Shown here one piece after another: positions 1-6,572 of a DNA stretch of 14,702 bases (positions within the stretch are counted from its first letter, which is position 1; each line of letters begins with the position of its first letter). Origin of the DNA: Gammaproteobacteria bacterium (GTDB lineage: Bacteria; Pseudomonadota; Gammaproteobacteria; Eutrophobiales; Eutrophobiaceae). Both the position numbers and the translations under genes were made by a program. Location: assembly GCA_004356415.1 (NCBI GenBank), contig SMWN01000069.1, positions 1-14,702 on the forward strand. Reading direction: 5' to 3'. Under the pieces are notes generated by a model, which was not told the origin of the DNA, did not search any database, and saw nothing but the letters and a program-made list of their open reading frames with translations.

Positions 1-486
1 ATCAGGTGTTGCCAATTCCCACATTTCTGCAAATTGTTTGAGTGAAATTCTGGCATGCCGCCGGTCTTTAAAGTTTAATGTTCCTTCGTAGCGCTCACCA
101 TTTTTCCTGTGAATATAGCCAGTCGCATCTGCCACCATCAGACACTCGTTATAAGCATCAAAAGAATAATGTGCCTTTCGTAACTCGATAAAGGAGCTTA
201 ATTTGCCGGATAATTTAAGCAGGCGATGTCCACGTTTTACGATGGTGTCCGTTTCGAAAACGATAATTTGAATCTTCGCCCTTCGATGGCGAATTGCAAG
301 ATATTTGACCGCATCGGCAAACTCTTCTGTATCGAAGACTACAGGATCCAGTTTTCTACTGATGATATTCAGGGTTCTTTGACATTGCTTTGCCATATGA
401 TTGGCGGCCAGACTATTTTCAGCGCGTGTTTCGAACTGCAATAATTCGTCTGTCTCACCAAGTCTATAATCTTCAATATCGACCAT
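1..486 (-). CDS. Conserved hypothetical protein next to purB (DUF7931-like), partial at C-terminus
   Basis: An open frame of 162 codons starts at ATG 486-484 and continues past the left window edge without a stop, so the C-terminus is missing. The protein is soluble-looking, with no signal peptide or membrane segment. It reads MVDIEDYRLGETDE at the start, then a basic beta-strand-like stretch (RHRRAKIQIIVFETD, about residues 67-80), a GHRLLKLSGKLSSFIELRK segment (about 86-104), and a Tyr/Gly-rich stretch before KQFAEMWEL near the edge. From memory this resembles the small uncharacterised proteins encoded directly after purB in pseudomonads (DUF7931), but I could not search it. It starts 14 nt after the purB stop with no strong ribosome binding site, which suggests co-transcription and perhaps translational coupling with purB. 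No function can be assigned. The open frame and context are clear; the family name is tentative. Confidence 0.75.
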   Translation of the reverse strand, partial: MVDIEDYRLGETDELLQFETRAENSLAANHMAKQCQRTLNIISRKLDPVVFDTEEFADAVKYLAIRHRRAKIQIIVFETDTIVKRGHRLLKLSGKLSSFIELRKAHYSFDAYNECLMVADATGYIHRKNGERYEGTLNFKDRRHARISLKQFAEMWELATPD

Positions 487-500
487 ATTCAATAACTTTA

Positions 501-1877
501 TTATTTATCTAAAAACATTTTTGCTTGTTGAGATGCATTGCCAATATAATCAGCCGGTGTTAAATCCAGTAAACGTTTTTTTTCTGTTTCAGGGATCTCC
601 AGTGAATTGATAAATTGATGCAGCATTTCTGCATTGATAGATTGGCCACACGTGAGATCCTTCAATTTCTCGTAAGGTTTTTCAATGCCGTATCGACGCA
701 TCACGGTTTGTACCGGCTCTGCCAGTACTTCCCAGGCATTATCCAGATCATTGGCAATCACATCCGGGTCTGTTTCAAGCTTGGAGATACCTTTCAAACA
801 GGATTTATAGGCCAATAATGCATAGGCGATCCCGGTGCCATTATTACGGATGGTTGTTGAGTCAGTTAAATCTCTTTGCCACCGTGAAACTGGTAGTTTC
901 TCAGCCAGGTTAGTCAGTATGCAATTTGATAGCCCAAGATTCCCCTCGGCATTTTCAAAGTCGATGGGATTGACTTTATGCGGCATTGTTGAAGAGCCGA
1001 TTTCTCCCTTAATGGTCTTTTGTTTGAAATAACCAAGCGAAACATAACCCCATACATCACGGCAAAAGTCGATAAGGATGGTATTGAATCTGCTCATTGC
1101 CTGAAAATATTCAGCCATGTAATCGTGGGACTCTATTTGCGTGGTATGCGGGTTCCATTGAAGCCCCAGATTTTCTACAAAACTTTTTGCTAAAGCAGGC
1201 CAGTCAACATCCGGGTACGCAGATAAATGCGCATTGAAATTACCTACTGCACCATTCATTTTGCCCAGGAAATTGATTTCATCAATTTGTTTTAACTGGC
1301 GACTAAGACGATGTACGAATACGCCCATTTCTTTTCCCATCGTTGTGGGTGATGCTGTTTGTCCATGGGTCCTCGCCAGCATGGGCTGATCAGCATACTT
1401 CACAGTGAGTGCTGTGATGGCATTAATAATATCGCCAAGCGCGGGATGCATGACACGCACATGGCCCTCCTTGAGCATCAGGGCATGGCTTAGATTATTA
1501 ATATCCTCCGAAGTACAGGCAAAATGAATAAATTCAGAAACTGCTTCCAGTTCTTTATTTCCTGTAATTTTTTCCTTGATGAAATACTCAACCGCTTTGA
1601 CATCATGGTTGGTGGTACTTTCAATCTCCTTAATACGTAATGCATCCGTTTCAGAAAAATTGTCGGTGATTCCATTGAGCAAAGTATTGGCTTCATCAGT
1701 TAAGGATGGGACTTCCTCGATATCAGGCTGATTAGCCAGGGCCTGTAACCAACGGATCTCTACCTGAACACGGAAGCGCATTAAGCCGTATTCACTGAAT
1801 ATTGGCTTTAGTTCAGCAGTTTTATCGCCATAGCGGCCATCGAGTGGCGAAATTGCGGTCAGGGGAGTCAAATTCAT
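501..1877 (-). CDS. purB: Adenylosuccinate lyase PurB
   Basis: A cytosolic homotetrameric enzyme of purine synthesis that makes two fumarate-releasing cleavages: SAICAR to AICAR, and adenylosuccinate to AMP. At 458 aa it is within two residues of E. coli PurB (456). The fumarase/aspartase-superfamily signature GSSTMPHKVNP lies at about residues 294-304. The catalytic base loop includes Ser295, and the general-acid His171 sits in ARTHGQTASPT; both numbers match E. coli. The N-terminal LTAISPLDGRYGDK is typical of the gammaproteobacterial form. The start is supported by AGGA 9 nt upstream of the ATG. Only 52 nt separate the start from the end of a repeat element (1930-2388), so its promoter lies in that short gap, inside the element, or further upstream. 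The conserved hypothetical gene follows 14 nt downstream. All key residues are present, so it should be active. Confidence 0.97.
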   Translation of the reverse strand: MNLTPLTAISPLDGRYGDKTAELKPIFSEYGLMRFRVQVEIRWLQALANQPDIEEVPSLTDEANTLLNGITDNFSETDALRIKEIESTTNHDVKAVEYFIKEKITGNKELEAVSEFIHFACTSEDINNLSHALMLKEGHVRVMHPALGDIINAITALTVKYADQPMLARTHGQTASPTTMGKEMGVFVHRLSRQLKQIDEINFLGKMNGAVGNFNAHLSAYPDVDWPALAKSFVENLGLQWNPHTTQIESHDYMAEYFQAMSRFNTILIDFCRDVWGYVSLGYFKQKTIKGEIGSSTMPHKVNPIDFENAEGNLGLSNCILTNLAEKLPVSRWQRDLTDSTTIRNNGTGIAYALLAYKSCLKGISKLETDPDVIANDLDNAWEVLAEPVQTVMRRYGIEKPYEKLKDLTCGQSINAEMLHQFINSLEIPETEKKRLLDLTPADYIGNASQQAKMFLDK

Positions 1878-1929
1878 TAGTAAGCTTCCTACAAGGTCAA
1901 TCAGCTAAATGAGTTTCGGAAGGGTATTC

Positions 1930-1956
1930 TATACCCAAACTACCTGGAAATGCAGG
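1930..1956 (+). repeat. Left terminal inverted repeat of the 459-bp element
   Basis: This 27-nt end begins TATACCCAAACTACC and ends ATGCAGG. It differs from the reverse complement of 2362-2388 at two positions. The flank repeats part of it in inverted form: GGGTAT (1922-1927), a 3-nt spacer, then ATACCC (1931-1936). Confidence 0.8.
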
Positions 1957-2361
1957 CTCCAGAGTTTAGCTAGAAAATCAGAGCACAGGTTACTTGTTCC
2001 AGACGTAACCTAAGTACCTACATCCATGTAGGCAAGGCACAACTCGCAGTGAATGACTAGTCCTTCATAAGAGTTGTGAAGCTTCCGCTCCCAGCTCACG
2101 CCCCTTACCTAAATCCATGTAGGCAACGCGGCACTGGCTTTCTACCTGAGCTCTCGCAGGGCAAGACGAGAAGCAACCATCTTCTTCGTTTTAAAACCTT
2201 GAACTAGACAGAAAATTGCTCCTCGGTAATTGCTCCTGCATTGCTCTACTAAGTTACATCCCTGTAACGATGCATTTTCTGCATACAATCCATCCATGGA
2301 TATAAATGACTAGTTCTTCGGCTTTATGCCTTGAGTATGCTTGCTTCTCGTTTTACTGAAA

Positions 2362-2388
2362 CCTGCATTTTCAAGTAGTTTGGGTATA
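2362..2388 (-). repeat. Right terminal inverted repeat of the 459-bp element
   Basis: On the minus strand it begins TATACCCAAACTACTTG. It ends 13 nt beyond the stop codon of the aldo/keto reductase gene (2402), so the element lies directly behind that gene. Confidence 0.8.
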
Positions 2389-2401
2389 AGCTTTTTGTTG
2401 T

Positions 2402-3442
2402 TTATGGGCACGGATTTGCTTGCTGGTGATGGATATTTTCAATTTCGCGCAAAACATCTTTCGAAAGATTAATATCAAGACTCGCAATATTTGATCTTAA
2501 TTGCGTCATATTTGTTGCCCCAATAATGTTGCTGGTCAGAAATGGACGTGTATTGACAAAAGCCAATGCCATTTGCGCCGGATCCAGACCACTCGCTTTT
2601 GCAAGATTGACGTAGGCTTCTGTGCAAGCAATACCAATTTCATTGGTATATCTAGAAAATCGTTCAAACAATGTAATTCGTGCACCCTCGGGTTTTGCGT
2701 CATTGAGATATTTCCCACTTAACACACCAAATGCCATCGGCGAATAGGCCAGGAGTCCGACATCTTCACGATGAGCAAATTCCGACATGCCAATTTCATA
2801 ACTACGGTTTAATAGATTGTAGGGGTTTTGTATTGAGACAATGCGTGGAAACTGTTTCTGATCTGATAGTCGACAATATTCAGAAATACCCCAGGCTGTT
2901 TCATTGGAAAGTCCAATATGTCTTATCTTTCCTGATTGCACCAAATCGTTCAGCACCTCGAGTGTTTCTTCGATAGGCACACCGTTTTTTTCAGGCGCGT
3001 GGTGGTAGCCCAGTTTGCCAAAGTAGTTGGTATCCCGTTCTGGCCAGTGTGGTTGGTAAAGATCGAGATAATCCGTTTGTAATCTTTTTAAGCTAGCATT
3101 CAATGCGGCCTCAATATTTTGTTTATCCAGCCGGGCATTTCCATTTCTCAGATAAGGTATCCAGTCTGCAGTAGCACAAACTTTTGATGCGATAATTAAC
3201 TTATCACGATCTTTTCGTTTGTTCAGCCAGTGTCCAAGATAGGTTTCCGTTCTTCCCTGTGTTTCCTCCATCGGCGCGACAGGATAAAGCTCTGCGGTAT
3301 CAATAAAGTTAATGCCTTGATCAATGGCGTAATCCAGTTGTTCAATTGCTTCGGCTTCGGTGTTTTGTTCGCCCCAGGTCATGGTGCCAAGGCATATCAA
3401 ACTTACATTAATATCCGTTCGACCCAGTCGTCTATATTGCAT
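2402..3442 (-). CDS. tas: Tas-like NADP(H)-dependent aldo/keto reductase
   Basis: A cytosolic aldo/keto reductase of the Tas type, expected to reduce aldehydes or ketones with NADPH on a TIM barrel; the physiological substrate is not known. From ATG 3442-3440 the protein is 346 aa, the same length as E. coli Tas, and begins MQYRRLGRTDINVSLICLGT. The frame stays open 34 codons further upstream, but that stretch comes from a repeat element and is not part of the family. The catalytic tetrad is visible: Asp48 and Tyr53 in FIDTAELYP, Lys87 in IIASK and His132 in YQPHWP. GLSNETAWG and the C-terminal IIGATNMTQLRSNI fit NADP binding. It diverges from pyrC. A short element (3444-3683) is inserted right before the start, so the leader is element-derived: AGGA lies only 2 nt and GAGG 11 nt before ATG. 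Translation may therefore be unusual. Family confidence is high; tas orthology is likely. Confidence 0.93.
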   Translation of the reverse strand: MQYRRLGRTDINVSLICLGTMTWGEQNTEAEAIEQLDYAIDQGINFIDTAELYPVAPMEETQGRTETYLGHWLNKRKDRDKLIIASKVCATADWIPYLRNGNARLDKQNIEAALNASLKRLQTDYLDLYQPHWPERDTNYFGKLGYHHAPEKNGVPIEETLEVLNDLVQSGKIRHIGLSNETAWGISEYCRLSDQKQFPRIVSIQNPYNLLNRSYEIGMSEFAHREDVGLLAYSPMAFGVLSGKYLNDAKPEGARITLFERFSRYTNEIGIACTEAYVNLAKASGLDPAQMALAFVNTRPFLTSNIIGATNMTQLRSNIASLDINLSKDVLREIENIHHQQANPCP

Positions 3443-3443
3443 T

Positions 3444-3462
3444 ATCCTAGAAACCTCAGTTG
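3444..3462 (+). repeat. Left terminal inverted repeat of the 240-bp element
   Basis: It reads ATCCTAGAAACCTCAGTTG on the plus strand. Read on the minus strand, its outer edge lies next to the tas start codon and supplies the purine-rich bases upstream of it. Confidence 0.75.
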
Positions 3463-3512
3463 GGCAGAGATTTTGGGTAAATCTGAGTCTGCTTAACAAG
3501 GCGCGAAACGCA

Positions 3513-3533
3513 GCGAATAGCCAAGCTATTCGC
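3513..3533 (+). repeat. Perfect 9-bp hairpin inside the 240-bp element
   Basis: GCGAATAGC (3513-3521) and GCTATTCGC (3525-3533) are exact inverted copies with a CAA loop. There is no T-run after it on the plus strand, so I do not call it a terminator. Confidence 0.6.
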
Positions 3534-3664
3534 AAGTTTTGCAACGCAGGAAAGCGCGCTCAGGTTCATTTAAAATACCTGTAGCGTATTTCACCTAATC
3601 GGTGAATTGGAAAATCGCGAGCAACAATAAATTTATCAAACATTTCATTAAGTTCTAAAGCGGT

Positions 3665-3683
3665 CAACTGAGATTTCTAGGAT
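3665..3683 (-). repeat. Right terminal inverted repeat of the 240-bp element
   Basis: It reads ATCCTAGAAATCTCAGTTG on the minus strand, one mismatch from the other end. Its outer edge lies 55 nt before the pyrC start codon. Confidence 0.75.
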
Positions 3684-3738
3684 TAAGGCATCCGCACAAT
3701 ATCAGACAAAAGATATCGCATATGATACCTTAAAAAAC

Positions 3739-4785
3739 ATGAAAACATTGACCCTGACGAGACCCGACGATATGCATTTACATCTCAGAGATGGTGTGCT
3801 GATGCGTGATGTATTAGCCGATACTGCTCGGCAGTTTGCGCGTGCGATTATCATGCCCAATCTCGAGTCACCTGTGGTCTCAACCGGGCAGGCATCGGAA
3901 TATCGAAGACGAATTATTGAAAGTTTGCCCGAGCATATTCAGGAAAAGGGTGATTTTAAACCGCTAATGACACTTTATCTGACAGAAACAACGTCGGTAG
4001 AGGAAATTAGACAGGCAAAACAAAGTGGTTCTATTCATGCTGTGAAATATTATCCTGCGGGTGCAACAACAAATTCTGCAAGCGGCGTTACCGTCATTGA
4101 TAAGGTATATCCAGTCCTGGAAGCAATGGCAAAACAAAATTTACCTTTACTGGTTCATGGCGAAGTGACGAGTCCAGATGTTGATATATTTGATCGGGAA
4201 GCGATCTTTATCGAGCGACTATTGTGCCCACTCATGGAGAATATTCCAGAATTACGTATTGTCTTTGAACATATCACCACGAAAGATGCCGTAGATTTTG
4301 TCAATGAAGGTCCTGATAGCTTGGCCGCAACCATTACGCCGCAACATCTCTTATTAAATCGTAATGCATTATTTATCGGTGGTATTCGACCGCACCATTA
4401 TTGTATGCCTGTATTAAAGGCAGAAGTACATCGACGTGCTGTTGTCGACGCAGCGATCAGTGGCAGTCCAAAATTCTTTCTTGGGACGGACAGTGCCCCT
4501 CATGCGAGGGAGGCGAAAGAATCAGCCTGTGGATGTGCGGGAATTTATTCTGCTCACAATGCCATTGAGTTTTATGCCGAGGTCTTTGAGAAGTCAGCTT
4601 GTCTGGATAAATTAGAGGCCTTTGCAAGTCATCATGGTGCAGATTTTTATGGGCTGCCAAGAAATGAAGGCACAATCACCCTGGAAAAGAAGCCATGGCA
4701 GATACCTGAAACGCTTGCATTCGGAGAGTCAGTAATCATCCCATTTCGAGCAGGAGAGCATTGTCAATGGAAGATGAAACAATAA
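3739..4785 (+). CDS. pyrC: Dihydroorotase PyrC
   Basis: It catalyses the third step of pyrimidine synthesis, the reversible cyclisation of N-carbamoyl-L-aspartate to dihydroorotate, in the cytosol with a binuclear zinc centre. At 348 aa it equals E. coli PyrC in length. The metal residues fall at the usual positions: His13 and His15 (MHLHLRDG), the bridging carboxylated Lys103 (AVKYYPAGATTNS), His140 (LLVHGEV), His178 (FEHITTKDA) and Asp251 (LGTDSAPH). The conserved ATITPQHLLLNRN, IRPHHYCMPVLK and KESACGCAG stretches are also present. The start gives the family N-terminus, but no good Shine-Dalgarno sequence precedes it. It is the first gene of a likely pyrC-rnt operon: rnt begins 19 nt before its stop, an adjacency also seen in pseudomonads. 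The upstream region is shared with the divergent tas gene and is mostly a repeat element, so its promoter must lie in about 55 nt or within that element. Confidence 0.97.
   Translation: MKTLTLTRPDDMHLHLRDGVLMRDVLADTARQFARAIIMPNLESPVVSTGQASEYRRRIIESLPEHIQEKGDFKPLMTLYLTETTSVEEIRQAKQSGSIHAVKYYPAGATTNSASGVTVIDKVYPVLEAMAKQNLPLLVHGEVTSPDVDIFDREAIFIERLLCPLMENIPELRIVFEHITTKDAVDFVNEGPDSLAATITPQHLLLNRNALFIGGIRPHHYCMPVLKAEVHRRAVVDAAISGSPKFFLGTDSAPHAREAKESACGCAGIYSAHNAIEFYAEVFEKSACLDKLEAFASHHGADFYGLPRNEGTITLEKKPWQIPETLAFGESVIIPFRAGEHCQWKMKQ
4752..4756 (+). promoter_or_regulatory. Ribosome binding site of rnt inside pyrC
   Basis: AGGAG lies within the last codons of pyrC, 10 nt before ATG 4767. It ties rnt translation to the pyrC message and supports the overlapping start. 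Confidence 0.6.
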
Positions 4786-5447
4786 TCAGCCAGAAAGAAG
4801 TTAGAGTGAAAAAAGTTAGCGAGAAACAAAAAGAAATTGTCTCTAATCGGTTTCGGGGTTATTACCCGGTCGCTGTGGATGTCGAGACCGGGGGGTTCAA
4901 TTCAGCGACCGATGCGTTGCTGGAGGTAGCGGTAACAACCTTCTCAATCGATGAAAGTGGTTTCTGGACAATGGATGAATGCCTATCAAGACACGTTGAG
5001 CCATTTGAGGGTGCCAATCTGGAGCTGGCCGCATTGGAATTTACTGGCATCAATCCTGAACATCCTTTTCGTAAGCAAATTGCTGTGCCTGAAAAGGAAG
5101 CGCTACAGGATATTTTCAAGACTGTACGACAACGAATGAAGGCCTACGGCTGTAAACGGGCCATTCTTGTTGGTCATAATCCCTCATTCGATCTGGGCTT
5201 TATCAATGCGGCGGTCGAACGGTCAGGCATCAAACGAAATCCGTTTCATCCGTTTAGCACATTTGATACGGCAACACTGGGCGGTCTTGTCTATGGCCAA
5301 ACAGTATTGTCTCGCGCGGCCATTGCTGCTGGCATCCATTGGGATCCTGAACAGGCCCACTCGGCACGTTATGACACTGAAAAAACGGCGGAATTATTCT
5401 GCAACATCGTGAACCGGTGGGGCAACCCCATAAGTGAAAAACAATAG
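4767..5447 (+). CDS. rnt: Ribonuclease T
   Basis: A DEDDh-family 3'-5' exoribonuclease. In E. coli, RNase T trims the 3' ends of tRNA (CCA end turnover), 5S and 23S rRNA as a homodimer. From ATG 4767 the protein is 226 aa, against 215 in E. coli. The catalytic residues are Asp38 and Glu40 (VAVDVETGGFN), Asp142 (HNPSFDLGF), His198 (QAHSARYDTE) and Asp203. NRFRGYYPV, RNPFHPFSTFDTAT and FCNIVNRW are conserved RNase T stretches. AGGAG at 4752-4756 lies 10 nt before ATG 4767 and 4 nt before an in-frame TTG at 4761; I prefer the ATG. A GTG at 4806 would give 213 aa, close to E. coli, but has a poorer ribosome site. The N-terminus before residue 28 is Lys/Glu-rich and probably not conserved. It overlaps the pyrC 3' end by 19 nt, so the two are probably co-transcribed. 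Confidence 0.96.
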   Translation: MEDETIISQKEVRVKKVSEKQKEIVSNRFRGYYPVAVDVETGGFNSATDALLEVAVTTFSIDESGFWTMDECLSRHVEPFEGANLELAALEFTGINPEHPFRKQIAVPEKEALQDIFKTVRQRMKAYGCKRAILVGHNPSFDLGFINAAVERSGIKRNPFHPFSTFDTATLGGLVYGQTVLSRAAIAAGIHWDPEQAHSARYDTEKTAELFCNIVNRWGNPISEKQ

Positions 5448-5461
5448 ATTCTGATAGAATA

Positions 5462-5473
5462 TAGATGCATCTA
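5462..5473. promoter_or_regulatory. Perfect 12-bp palindrome upstream of the GGDEF gene
   Basis: TAGATGCATCTA is an exact palindrome in the 87-nt gap between rnt and the GGDEF gene, 61 nt before the start codon. It could be a dimeric regulator site. No factor is identified and a chance palindrome is possible. Confidence 0.3.
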
Positions 5474-5534
5474 GGCCTATGTTGATACTAGAATAAGGAC
5501 TCAAGTAAGAAATATTCTATTATGGGAATGAATC

Positions 5535-6500
5535 ATGCTGGAAGATGACAGTACGCTAGATACAGAAGCACTGTACAATTTAAGCCTTTTCCAGGGCCTT
5601 GATATTCCAACTGCCAGAAAATATCTAGATCATGTGGAACATCATATACTGCTCAAAGGCGAGATATTGCTCTCGCCGCGTTCTGAGAATAGTGATCTAT
5701 TCGTTGTGTTGAGTGGCTTATTATCAGTTCATCTGGATTCACCCAATTCTGACCTGATTGCAACAATCAATGTTGGTGAATGTGCGGGGGAGATGTCACT
5801 GTTTGATGCAGGCACACCATCAGCCTATGTTGTCGCGGCGGATGATTCAAGAATCTTAAAAATGAGCGGTGAGATGGTCTGGGACATGATTGATCATTGT
5901 GAAGGGTTTGCTAAAAACTTTCTTCATTTAACTTCAAGCCGCATGCGTATAAGTAATTTTACCATGTCAAATAGTCGTAGGATTCAACAGCATTATGAAA
6001 ATAAGGCGAATGTTGATGCGCTGACGCGGTTGCATAATCGACGATGGATTGATATTAATCTTCCGCGAGCATTAGAGGCCTGTGTCGCAGAAAAAATGCC
6101 ATCATGTCTGATGATGCTCGATATTGATCATTTTAAAAAATATAATGATGACAATGGACATTTGGCGGGAGATGCATGCTTGAAAGCAGTCGCAGAGGCC
6201 ATAAGAATCAGCATTCGTCCAAGTGATATGCTGGGTAGATTTGGTGGTGAAGAATTCGTCATTCTGTTGCCTGATACTGATCTTGCAACCAGTGAAGGTA
6301 TTGCAGAAAGAATCAAGGATGAAGTTGAGAAAACAGAAATTATAGGTAACCGGCTTGAAGACTTGCCTTCTGTGACGATTTCAATTGGCGTGACCCAAGC
6401 GAAACCTGATGCTTTCTATGAGGATATATTCAAAGCTGCAGATGGTGCACTTTATAAGGCCAAAAACAGCGGTAGGAATTGTATTTGTTGTGAGAAGTAA
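5535..6500 (+). CDS. Diguanylate cyclase with N-terminal cyclic-nucleotide-binding-like domain
   Basis: A soluble 321-aa two-domain protein that should make cyclic di-GMP from GTP. Residues about 17-120 resemble a CAP/cNMP-binding domain: LFQGLD, then FVVLSGLLSVHL and the cassette GECAGEMSLFDAGTPSAYV (about 81-99). About 145-165 is a polar linker. The GGDEF domain begins at DALTRLHNRR (161-170), has the metal Asp196 in LDIDHFKKYND, and the active loop GGEEF (237-241), which is a functional variant in known cyclases. RPSD at 228-231, five residues before the loop, is the product-inhibition I-site (RxxD). Oddly, the sensor cassette has Pro where cAMP binders have the phosphate-contacting Arg (RSA/RTA becomes PSA), so it may bind something else or nothing. 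GGGA lies 7 nt before the ATG. It follows rnt by 87 nt and may have its own promoter. Confidence 0.9.
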   Translation: MLEDDSTLDTEALYNLSLFQGLDIPTARKYLDHVEHHILLKGEILLSPRSENSDLFVVLSGLLSVHLDSPNSDLIATINVGECAGEMSLFDAGTPSAYVVAADDSRILKMSGEMVWDMIDHCEGFAKNFLHLTSSRMRISNFTMSNSRRIQQHYENKANVDALTRLHNRRWIDINLPRALEACVAEKMPSCLMMLDIDHFKKYNDDNGHLAGDACLKAVAEAIRISIRPSDMLGRFGGEEFVILLPDTDLATSEGIAERIKDEVEKTEIIGNRLEDLPSVTISIGVTQAKPDAFYEDIFKAADGALYKAKNSGRNCICCEK

Positions 6501-6572
6501 TTTTTCCTGAATTTACTTCACAGGAGTTTTTGTTCGGATAGTCCATTATTTTTTTTATCATTCTGATTAGAT

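Larger units (their letters stand above)
1930..2388. mobile_element. MITE-like element with 27-nt terminal inverted repeats
   Basis: The gap between purB and the aldo/keto reductase gene is a discrete repeat element with no convincing coding frame. Its ends, 1930-1956 and 2362-2388, are inverted copies matching at 25 of 27 positions and beginning TATACCCAAACTAC. The outer TA at each end could be a TA target duplication, leaving a 455-bp element (1932-2386). The interior is packed with small palindromes (1987-2011, 2017-2032, 2253-2268), a direct repeat (2015-2038 and 2106-2129, 22 of 24 identical), a second direct repeat (2052-2066 and 2305-2319, 14 of 15), and an 11-nt inverted pair (2166-2176 with 2341-2351). 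Short length, inverted ends, no transposase and a TA at each end fit a non-autonomous element moved by an IS630/Tc1-like transposase. That assignment is inference; the repeats are seen directly. Confidence 0.7.
3444..3683. mobile_element. Short MITE-like element between tas and pyrC
   Basis: Inverted ends at 3444-3462 and 3665-3683 match at 18 of 19 positions (ATCCTAGAAAcCTCAGTTG against ATCCTAGAAAtCTCAGTTG). If the outermost base pair is treated as flank, the element is 3445-3682 with an exact 3-bp direct repeat TTA on both sides (3442-3444 and 3683-3685), as a target-site duplication would give. The interior has a perfect 9-bp hairpin (3513-3521 with 3525-3533) inside a GC-rich block, and a 6-bp palindrome (3590-3595 with 3601-3606). 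No coding frame inside looks real. It has a different end sequence from the 459-bp element, so a different transposase would be involved. It covers most of the divergent tas/pyrC promoter region and touches the tas start codon. Confidence 0.7.

Noticed and set aside
226..444. 72-aa plus-strand open frame at the left edge
   Set aside because: It is the antisense shadow of the partial purB-linked gene, whose frame is open for 162 codons in the opposite direction and has coherent protein composition.
3443..3544. N-terminal 34-codon extension of the tas frame
   Set aside because: It lies in the 240-bp repeat element, and the 346-aa version starting at 3442 matches the known Tas length and N-terminus.
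3721..3726. TATGAT as the pyrC -10 box
   Set aside because: It would leave a leader of only about 6 nt before the start codon, and no -35 is visible at the right distance.
6495..6530. Possible rho-independent terminator after the GGDEF gene (TCCTG/CAGGA followed by a T-run)
   Set aside because: The stem is only 5 bp with an 11-nt loop; too weak to call.
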